10,032 bases of DNA from Armatimonadota bacterium. Lineage in GTDB: Bacteria > Armatimonadota > Abditibacteriia > CG2-30-59-28. Both the position numbers and the translations under genes were made by a program. The notes below the pieces were generated by a model. The model ran no database searches and had not been told where the DNA came from. It was given only the letters and a program-made list of their open reading frames with translations. Location: positions 1 to 10,032 of the forward strand of contig JACQGJ010000035.1 in assembly GCA_016199605.1 (NCBI GenBank). Reading direction: 5' to 3'. Shown one piece after another: positions 5,038 to 10,032 of the stretch (positions within the stretch are counted from its first letter, which is position 1; each line of letters starts with the position of its first letter).

Positions 5038-7469
5038 AAGAGCTGATGGAGTCGATCCTCGACAAGTTACTCAAACCTTTGAAGATCGAAGCGAAGAACG
5101 GATATCAAAACACTTCGGTGGTCGGAGGTCTTGACGGGTACGTGGTTCGGTGGGCCGGGACGGCAAAAGCCGGGCTTGACGCTGATTGGGTGACCCGGAT
5201 CGACCGGGTTGTCGAATTGTTCGCTGGGTACACCTCCGTCACCGAGTCAGCTCGCGCTGAACGCGTACAGCAGTCATTGCTGATCCTTAAGGGCGACCTG
5301 CCGATCACCAGCGCGGCCGCAGTTCGTGAGGAAGACTCCGAAGCGAAGTCACACAACCGTGGTGATGACACAACAATCGGAGATCGGAAGACACAAACCT
5401 CAAATCCTCTTGACGATCCCGTTCAGTTTGTGAAAGGCGTGGGGCCGCGGCGCGCCGTGTTGCTCAACAAGATGGGGGTCGCCACTGCCTATGACCTCCT
5501 GGTGCACTATCCTTTCCGCCATGAAGACCGGCGGCAGGTTCTTCCGGTTTCTGGGCTCAAGGATGGAGAAAAGCAGGCAACCTGCGCAGAGGTTTTGGCG
5601 CGGGGAGACACCGAGCGGCGCCGAGGTCTGCAAATCACGAGGGTGCCGGTCTCCGACGGGCACACTCAGGGGTTTCTCGTGTGGTTCAACCAACCCTACA
5701 GGGCGGAGCAGTTTGAGCGGGGGAAGAGGCTGTTCATCTTCGGTAAGGTGAAGCGATTTCGGGGTGTAGTGAGCATCGAGAATCCCGAGTGCGAGATTCT
5801 GACCGAAGACGACGGTCTGCAAACGGGGCGTATCGTTCCCGTTTACCCTCTCCGTGAAGGGCTGTACCAGGGGCAGGTGCGAAGAGTGCTCTTCACGGCT
5901 CTCGACAGATACCTCTCGTCCGTTGCAGAGAGTTTGCCTGACTCCCTGCGATCCCGTCACAGCCTGATGCCTTTGAGTGAGGCGTTGCGGGGGATCCACT
6001 TCCCTGACTCGTTTGACGACCTGGAGCGGGCGCGACGACGACTGGTCTTCGAGGAATTGTTCCTTCTGCAGACGGCGTTGAGCCTCCGCAAGAGCAGTTG
6101 GCAGGTCGAGGACAGCGGGGACCCGATGCAACTGACGCAAACCGATGCCCGTCGGTTTGTGCATGCCCTGCCGTTCGACCTGACGAGCGCGCAGAAGCGG
6201 GTGATCCGGGAAATCCTCAAAGACATGGGCTCCGATAAACCCATGAACCGCCTGGTTCACGGTGACGTTGGATCAGGAAAGACGGTCGTGGCCGCCGCGG
6301 CAGCTTTCAATGCAGTCGCCAACGGTTACCAGGCAGCCATCATGGCCCCCACCGAGCTTCTCGCAGAGCAGCACGCTCGGGTTTTCACCAGCCTCCTGCA
6401 GCCGCTGGGAATTCCGATTTTGTTTCTATCCGGAAGTCTCAAAGGGAAAGAAAAGAAACGGGCCCACGCTGACATTGCGTGCGGCGAATCTCCCGTTGTG
6501 GTGGGGACTCACGCTCTCGTTCAGGAGGGCGTCGAGTTCCAGAACCTCGGCTTTGTCGTGGTGGATGAGCAACACCGTTTCGGAGTCCTTCAACGAGCCG
6601 CCCTGATGTTGAAGGGCCGAAGGCCGCATGTCCTGGTCATGACCGCCACGCCGATTCCGCGCACCCTGGCCCTCACCGTGTACGGCGACCTGGAGGTCTC
6701 GGTTCTTGACGAGTTGCCCCCGGGGCGTAAAGAAGTGATTACTCGCTGGCTCAAAACGAAACAGCGGGAGCAAGCCTATCGTTTCATCCGCCAGGAAATC
6801 GTGAAAGGCCGACAGGCCTACGTCGTCTGTCCTCTTGTGGAGGAATCGGAAAAGCTCACCGACATCGAAGCCGCGGTTCAGATGGCTGAACGGCTCCAGA
6901 GAGAGGTGTTCACGGACCTGCAGGTGGGGCTGGTACACGGTCGGATGACGGCCGAGGAACGCGACGTGGTCATGCGATCCTTCACGGAGGGAACGACGCA
7001 GGTGCTCACCTCCACCACCGTCATTGAGGTGGGCGTTGATATACCCAATGCGTCGGTGATTCTGATCGAGGATGCCCATCGATTTGGTCTGGCCACGCTC
7101 CACCAATTGCGGGGTCGCGTCGGGCGTAGCATCCACCAGTCGTATTGCCTGTTAGTGGGACATGCCACCACCGAAGAGGGGCGCACTCGCCTCGAAGCGA
7201 TGGTGGCAACCAACGACGGGTTCAAGATCGCAGAACAGGATCTGCGGCTGCGAGGGCCGGGGGAGCTTTACGGCACGCGACAGCATGGACTGCCGGATTT
7301 GCGGATTGCCGACCTCCTGCGTGACGTCAACCTCCTCAACGTGGCCCGCGCCGAGGCCTTCGATCTGGTTCAAAGGGATCCCGGACTGAAATCCGACGAG
7401 CACCAACCGTTGCGCAAGGCCCTGGAGAGGTTCTGCGGAGGGAAACTCGAGAAGCTGGCGGTGGGATAG
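5034..7469 (+). CDS. recG: ATP-dependent DNA helicase RecG
   Basis: 811 residues. RecG is a monomeric superfamily-2 translocase that reverses stalled replication forks and branch-migrates junctions. Order: an N-terminal extension (1 to about 127), a helix-hairpin-like segment V-K-G-V-G-P-R-R (133-140), the OB-fold wedge domain (about 180-260), then the motor. Motor motifs are G-D-V-G-S-G-K416-T (Walker A), D511-E-Q-H (motif II), T-A-T-P (537-540) and Q-L-R-G-R-V-G-R (691-698). The TRG-type region follows (about 725-751), with L-R-L-R-G-P-G-E-L-Y-G-T-R-Q. E. coli RecG is 693 residues and starts near the position equivalent to 127 here, so the extension is extra, as in some other phyla. The ATG at 5034 overlaps the pfkB stop as ATGA. 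The open frame continues back to 4752, but that part lies wholly inside pfkB in another frame and looks non-native. Confidence 0.97.
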   Translation: MKELMESILDKLLKPLKIEAKNGYQNTSVVGGLDGYVVRWAGTAKAGLDADWVTRIDRVVELFAGYTSVTESARAERVQQSLLILKGDLPITSAAAVREEDSEAKSHNRGDDTTIGDRKTQTSNPLDDPVQFVKGVGPRRAVLLNKMGVATAYDLLVHYPFRHEDRRQVLPVSGLKDGEKQATCAEVLARGDTERRRGLQITRVPVSDGHTQGFLVWFNQPYRAEQFERGKRLFIFGKVKRFRGVVSIENPECEILTEDDGLQTGRIVPVYPLREGLYQGQVRRVLFTALDRYLSSVAESLPDSLRSRHSLMPLSEALRGIHFPDSFDDLERARRRLVFEELFLLQTALSLRKSSWQVEDSGDPMQLTQTDARRFVHALPFDLTSAQKRVIREILKDMGSDKPMNRLVHGDVGSGKTVVAAAAAFNAVANGYQAAIMAPTELLAEQHARVFTSLLQPLGIPILFLSGSLKGKEKKRAHADIACGESPVVVGTHALVQEGVEFQNLGFVVVDEQHRFGVLQRAALMLKGRRPHVLVMTATPIPRTLALTVYGDLEVSVLDELPPGRKEVITRWLKTKQREQAYRFIRQEIVKGRQAYVVCPLVEESEKLTDIEAAVQMAERLQREVFTDLQVGLVHGRMTAEERDVVMRSFTEGTTQVLTSTTVIEVGVDIPNASVILIEDAHRFGLATLHQLRGRVGRSIHQSYCLLVGHATTEEGRTRLEAMVATNDGFKIAEQDLRLRGPGELYGTRQHGLPDLRIADLLRDVNLLNVARAEAFDLVQRDPGLKSDEHQPLRKALERFCGGKLEKLAVG

Positions 7470-7472
7470 ACC

Positions 7473-8048
7473 ATGCGTGTGATTGCCGGTAGCGCGGGTG
7501 GGCTGCATTTGAAAAGCCGCAAGGGAGAGGCTACACGCCCCACTCTCGATCGAGTCAGGGAGACGCTGTTCTCCATTCTCGGGACTCGAGTTGTCGGCGC
7601 CTGCTTTCTCGATCTCTTCGCCGGAACGGGAGCCATTGGCATCGAGGCCTTGAGTCGGGGCGCGAAGTATGCTATCTTCGTCGAGTCGAACCCGGTCTGT
7701 TGTCAGATCATCAAAGAGAACCTTCACACAACCCGGCTGGAGGACCAGGGCAAAGTTTTCAAAGGCCCGTTTTCGGCAGGTCTCGAATGGGCTTGGGGGA
7801 TTAGACAGCGCTTCGACTTGGTTTTCGTGGATCCGCCTTACGGCAAAGGGCTCATCGGAAAGTCTCTCGACTGGATCGACGGCCACCCGGACCTCCTGGC
7901 CCAAGGCGCCCTCGTTGTCACACAAGAGGATCTGAAGGCGCACGAGGAATGGTCGGGAGAAAATCTCGTCCTGTCCCGCGAACACCGGGTGGGCAGCACG
8001 CGGCTGGACTTTTACCAACTTCCCGCAGGAGACCAATCATGCAAATAG
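7473..8048 (+). CDS. rsmD: 16S rRNA (guanine(966)-N(2))-methyltransferase RsmD
   Basis: 191 residues, close to the usual RsmD length. It transfers a methyl group from S-adenosylmethionine to N2 of G966 in 16S rRNA during 30S assembly (E. coli numbering). It begins M-R-V-I-A-G-S-A-G-G, the family's opening, followed by R-P-T-L-D-R-V-R-E-T-L-F (22-33). The SAM-binding loop is F-L-D-L-F-A-G-T-G-A-I-G (45-56), and the catalytic N6/N2-type motif is D120-P-P-Y. It starts 3 nt after the recG stop with a weak ribosome site, so translation probably depends on coupling to recG. Its last 10 nt overlap the start of coaD. The rsmD-coaD pairing is common across bacteria and supports both calls. Confidence 0.95.
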   Translation: MRVIAGSAGGLHLKSRKGEATRPTLDRVRETLFSILGTRVVGACFLDLFAGTGAIGIEALSRGAKYAIFVESNPVCCQIIKENLHTTRLEDQGKVFKGPFSAGLEWAWGIRQRFDLVFVDPPYGKGLIGKSLDWIDGHPDLLAQGALVVTQEDLKAHEEWSGENLVLSREHRVGSTRLDFYQLPAGDQSCK

Positions 8049-8521
8049 CAGTGTATCCAGGCAGCTTCGACCCGATCACCAACGGACATATCGACATCAT
8101 AGAGCGCACGGCTCAAATCTTCGACCGAGTGGTTGTGGCCGTCGCCATCAACGAAGAGAAGCTCCCCGTCTTCACCGTTGAGGAACGAGTGGAGATCATT
8201 CGGGACGCGATCCGGCACGTGCCAAACGTGGAAGTGGATCAATTCGCCGGCCTGCTGGTGGACTTCATGCGGCAGCAGCAATCCAATGTCGTGGTGCGCG
8301 GCCTTCGAGCGATTTCGGACTTCGAATACGAGTTCCAAATGGCGCAGATGAACAAGCAGTTGTACCCGCAAATGGAAACCCTTTTCATGATGACCCAACC
8401 GGAGCACGGCTACCTGAGCTCCCGGATTGTCAAGGAGATTGCCCGTTTCGGTGGTCAGGTTGACCAGATGGTTCCGGGGGTCGTGGCGACCCAACTCAAA
8501 GAAAAATTGCAAACGGGTTGA
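8039..8521 (+). CDS. coaD: Phosphopantetheine adenylyltransferase
   Basis: 160 residues, the family's normal length. It catalyses the penultimate step of CoA synthesis: ATP plus 4'-phosphopantetheine gives dephospho-CoA and pyrophosphate, in the cytoplasm. Visible motifs are the nucleotidyltransferase G-S-F-D-P-I-T-N-G-H17 (8-17), R-G-L-R-A-I-S-D-F-E-Y-E (87-98) with family-typical basic residues, M-N (104-105), and the S-S-R-I-V-K-E loop (127-133). The ATG at 8039 is chosen because it gives the canonical M-Q-I-A-V-Y-P-G-S-F start, and AGGAG (8027-8031) lies 7 nt before it inside rsmD. The longer open frame from 7949 only overlaps rsmD. CoA supply links loosely to the acetate kinase gene downstream. 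Confidence 0.97.
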   Translation: MQIAVYPGSFDPITNGHIDIIERTAQIFDRVVVAVAINEEKLPVFTVEERVEIIRDAIRHVPNVEVDQFAGLLVDFMRQQQSNVVVRGLRAISDFEYEFQMAQMNKQLYPQMETLFMMTQPEHGYLSSRIVKEIARFGGQVDQMVPGVVATQLKEKLQTG

Positions 8522-8538
8522 ATTCTTCGCCGTTTTTT
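8511..8538 (+). terminator. Weak intrinsic terminator or attenuator overlapping the coaD stop
   Basis: AAACGG (8511-8516) can pair with CCGTTT (8530-8535) around a 13-nt loop, running into T6 (8533-8538). Six base pairs with a large loop is weak, so partial termination is more likely than full. It overlaps the last coaD codons. Confidence 0.35.
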
Positions 8539-8546
8539 GTCAGAAT
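8518..8546 (+). promoter_or_regulatory. Weak promoter candidate before the tandem small genes
   Basis: TTGAAT (8518-8523) and CAGAAT (8541-8546) are 17 nt apart, each 4 of 6 to consensus. It would start transcription about 12 nt before the ATG at 8565, a short leader that fits the absence of a Shine-Dalgarno sequence there. The evidence is weak. Confidence 0.25.
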
Positions 8547-8564
8547 GTCGGTCGTTGATTGCGC

Positions 8565-8756
8565 ATGAGCCCTGAACTGCTGAACAAACTTCTGGAGGAC
8601 CTCGAGCATTTGGTCGAGAAGAGCCCGGTTCATCTGTTTGGGTGGGGTTTAGTTGATGAGGAGAAGTTCTTCATTCAAACGTCGCGGCTGCGGAAAGCGC
8701 TGCAAGAGAACAGCGAGACGCCAGTTACCGACGCTGAGAACGAGAAGGAGGGGTAA
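8565..8756 (+). CDS. Small protein, truncated paralog of the downstream coiled-coil protein
   Basis: 63 residues from ATG 8565 (a TTG at 8559 is an alternative giving 65). By hand alignment, residues 9-49 match residues 6-46 of the next protein without gaps, 24 of 41 identical. They share H-L-F-G, D-E-E-K-F-F and Q-T-S-x-L-R. Codons in the shared block differ mostly at silent positions (GAT/GAC and AAG/AAA in D-E-E-K-F-F), which suggests selection on the protein. The coiled-coil half of the paralog is absent, replaced by a short acidic tail, so this is a free-standing N-terminal module. Function is unknown; binding its paralog's partner is a guess. No ribosome site is visible. Its last codons (aag-gag-ggg) form the Shine-Dalgarno sequence of the next gene, and the two genes are in the same frame, separated by TAA-GCG. 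Confidence 0.7.
   Translation: MSPELLNKLLEDLEHLVEKSPVHLFGWGLVDEEKFFIQTSRLRKALQENSETPVTDAENEKEG
8745..8751 (+). promoter_or_regulatory. Ribosome binding site that indicates an ATT start
   Basis: AAGGAGG, a seven-base perfect anti-Shine-Dalgarno match, ends 8 nt before ATT at 8760. No ATG, GTG or TTG in the reading frame lies within normal range of it. It is the strongest ribosome site in the window and is encoded by the last codons of the preceding small gene. Confidence 0.75.
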
Positions 8757-8759
8757 GCG

Positions 8760-9251
8760 ATTAGCTTAGAACGACTTCTGGATGAATTAGAGCAATTGGT
8801 CGAAAACGGCAAGATGCACCTGTTCGGGAAGACGGTCATCGACGAGGAGAAATTCTTCGTACAGACTTCGAAGCTGCGTAACGCAATTCCGGAGGACGTC
8901 AGGCGGGCAGACCGGGTGACCCGCGACAGCGAGAAGATCGTCCTGAACGCCAAACAGGATGCCCAGAGAATAGCCACCGAAGCGAGGCAGGAAGCCGACC
9001 GGATTATCAAAGAAGCCTCCGAGCGCTCTGACCAGATGGTGTCGGAGCACGAGGTTTCGATTCAAGCCGAGGAACGGGCTCAGCAGATCGTACAGGCCGC
9101 CGAAGAGCACGCTGGCGAGGTTCACCAGAGCGCGGACGGCTACGCGCATGACATCCTGAACCGGCTGGACCGCTTTGTCCAACGCGTTAACGAGTCTCTG
9201 GAAGAAGGCCGCCGAGCCATGGAAGAACGCGCCGCCCCTCCCAGCGAGTAA
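8760..9251 (+). CDS. Coiled-coil 'ATPase'/ATP-synthase-b-like protein encoded after coaD (probable ATT start)
   Basis: 163 residues if initiated at ATT 8760. The N-terminal module (about 6-46) carries L-F-G and I-D-E-E-K-F-F, then a long alanine/glutamate-rich coiled coil runs from about 50 to 150 with repeats such as E-A-x-x-E-A-D-R-I-I-x-E-A, like DivIVA or ATP synthase subunit b. Proteins of this build downstream of coaD are often named 'ATPase' or 'ATP synthase F0 subunit B' in databases, but I see no nucleotide-binding motif and no membrane segment. The function is unknown. The usual automatic start would be TTG 8796 (151 residues), but that removes part of the module conserved in the upstream paralog. 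ATT 8760 restores it and has AAGGAGG at ideal spacing. Translation is probably coupled to the preceding gene. Confidence 0.85.
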   Translation: MSLERLLDELEQLVENGKMHLFGKTVIDEEKFFVQTSKLRNAIPEDVRRADRVTRDSEKIVLNAKQDAQRIATEARQEADRIIKEASERSDQMVSEHEVSIQAEERAQQIVQAAEEHAGEVHQSADGYAHDILNRLDRFVQRVNESLEEGRRAMEERAAPPSE

Positions 9252-9451
9252 CCTCCCTGCGTGTTGGGTTTCCGGCTTGCGGGACAGGCGGGGTGAGTGG
9301 GTGGATCCGGTCGTCAACCTTTGAGGACTCTTCGCCGTTTGCAGCATGGCTTCAAGCTGCTGACAAGGCCACGTTGGTTCTCACTTCACCCCTATACTGA
9401 CACGTCCCCACACCCCGAAACGGACCTTTTCACAGGAAGATGGACCGAGCC
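9252..9451. other. 200-bp intergenic region before ackA
   Basis: No coding potential is supported. It holds four G-runs (9266-9301), a small hairpin (GCAGC/GCTGC, 9341-9360) without a T-run, and the TATACT at 9393-9398. No clear terminator for the preceding gene is visible. The size suggests ackA has its own promoter. Confidence 0.6.
9393..9398 (+). promoter_or_regulatory. -10 element candidate for ackA
   Basis: TATACT matches 5 of 6 consensus bases and lies 59 nt before the ackA ATG. No good -35 lies at 16-18 nt; TTGGTT (9374-9379) is only 13 nt away. It is a candidate on position and -10 quality only. Confidence 0.35.
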
Positions 9452-10032
9452 ATGAAGATCCTCGTTGTGAATTGTGGCAGTTCGTCGCTCAAGTACCAGC
9501 TCTTCGAGATGACGTGCCCTTCTGACTCCCTCGACGAAAAGCAAACCGGGAGTAGTCACGAAAAGATCCTTGCGCGAGGAATCGTCGAGCGAATCGGCGA
9601 AAGGGTGAGCGGCTCGGGCGACGGCCACCGTGCAGGCATGATCCTGTGCCAGAACGAAGGACAACCCGAAGTCAGCCGATCCTTCCGTGTGCCGGACCAC
9701 TCCGTCGCGATGGACTGGGTGATTTCGTCCCTGACCGATCCACAGACAGGAGTTCTCAATGATGCGAAGGAGATCACAGCCGTGGGGCATCGGGTGGTCC
9801 ACGGCGGTGAAAGATTCTCCCAATCGGTGGTCATCGACGACTCGGTTCTCGCCGCAATACGTGAATGCAGCCAGTTGGCGCCACTGCACAATCCGCCGAA
9901 TCTCATCGGTATTGAGTCCTGTCAGAGGCTGCTCCTAAACGCTCCGCAAGTTGCCGTTTTCGACACGGCCTTCTTCGCTACCTTGCCGAGACATGCTTAC
10001 TTGTACGCCTTGCCACTTGACTACTACGAGAG
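9452..10032 (+). CDS. ackA: Acetate kinase, 5' part (runs past the window end)
   Basis: The first 193 residues are visible of an expected total of about 400. AckA interconverts acetate plus ATP with acetyl-phosphate plus ADP, the substrate-level phosphorylation or acetate-activation step of the Pta-AckA pathway, in the cytoplasm. N7 in V-N-C-G-S-S-S-L-K, R114 in G-H-R-V-V-H-G-G-E and D171 in V-F-D-T-A-F-F are the known active-site residues. The spacing R114 to D171 (57) equals that of R91 and D148 in the Methanosarcina enzyme. Everything is displaced about 23 residues because loops at about 21-37 and 51-75 are longer than usual. The start at 9452 gives the family's N-terminus. An in-frame ATG at 9440 would add M-D-R-A but abuts AGGAAG (9434-9439), leaving no spacing. 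The second half of the active site (second arginine, late glutamate) lies outside the window. Confidence 0.96.
   Translation, partial: MKILVVNCGSSSLKYQLFEMTCPSDSLDEKQTGSSHEKILARGIVERIGERVSGSGDGHRAGMILCQNEGQPEVSRSFRVPDHSVAMDWVISSLTDPQTGVLNDAKEITAVGHRVVHGGERFSQSVVIDDSVLAAIRECSQLAPLHNPPNLIGIESCQRLLLNAPQVAVFDTAFFATLPRHAYLYALPLDYYE

Noticed and set aside
9266..9301. Four G-runs that could form a G-quadruplex
   Set aside because: One loop is 12 nt and the tracts are mostly three Gs in GC-rich DNA; too weak to claim a structure.
8524..9340. 12-nt direct repeat TCTTCGCCGTTT at 8524-8535 and 9329-9340
   Set aside because: A few shared 12-mers are expected by chance in 10 kb; the flanks do not extend the match and no duplication boundary fits.
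1..10032. tRNA, rRNA, riboswitch, CRISPR, insertion sequence or phage attachment site
   Set aside because: I looked for cloverleaf ends, regularly spaced repeats, transposase motifs and flanking duplications and found none.

Overview
The window is bacterial chromosomal DNA, moderately GC-rich, with tightly packed genes, very short gaps and several start/stop overlaps. No RNA gene, CRISPR array, insertion sequence or phage gene is visible. The organism cannot be named from the sequence. One clue is a 163-residue coiled-coil 'ATPase' or ATP-synthase-b-like protein directly downstream of coaD. I recall this arrangement from Firmicutes and other Terrabacteria (Actinobacteria, Chloroflexi, Armatimonadota-like lineages), so an uncultured or poorly sampled member of that side of the tree is a weak guess.

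Layout. (1) Positions 1-145 hold no gene I can support, only a possible leftward promoter. (2) Positions 146-970 on the minus strand encode an amidohydrolase_2-type metal hydrolase. It shares a divergent promoter region (about 971-1176, with two small palindromes) with (3) 1177-2568 on the plus strand. That gene encodes a CE4-like polysaccharide-deacetylase-fold protein with an unusual C-terminal region resembling a pseudomurein-binding repeat. (4) From 2719 onward every gene is on the plus strand: a minimal MscS-type channel protein, a HAD phosphatase with a TTG start, a near-perfect 25-bp stem hairpin, a PfkB-family sugar-phosphate kinase, recG, rsmD and coaD. pfkB/recG overlap by ATGA, recG/rsmD are 3 nt apart, and rsmD/coaD overlap by 10 nt, so pfkB through coaD read as one transcription unit. 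(5) After coaD come two tandem paralogous small genes. The first is a 63-residue protein carrying only the conserved N-terminal module. The second is the full coiled-coil protein, and it appears to start at a rare ATT codon behind a perfect Shine-Dalgarno sequence. (6) After a 200-bp non-coding gap, ackA (acetate kinase) begins and runs off the window end.

Functionally the plus-strand block mixes housekeeping jobs: fork repair (RecG), 16S rRNA methylation (RsmD), CoA synthesis (CoaD), acetyl-phosphate/ATP metabolism (AckA) and sugar-phosphate metabolism (PfkB and HAD). CoaD and AckA both bear on acetyl-CoA metabolism. The most unusual items are the tandem coaD-downstream paralogs with the apparent ATT start, the long hairpin in front of pfkB (with a second hairpin of related core inside pfkB), and the deacetylase's C-terminal region. 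I saw no complete novel defence or mobile system.
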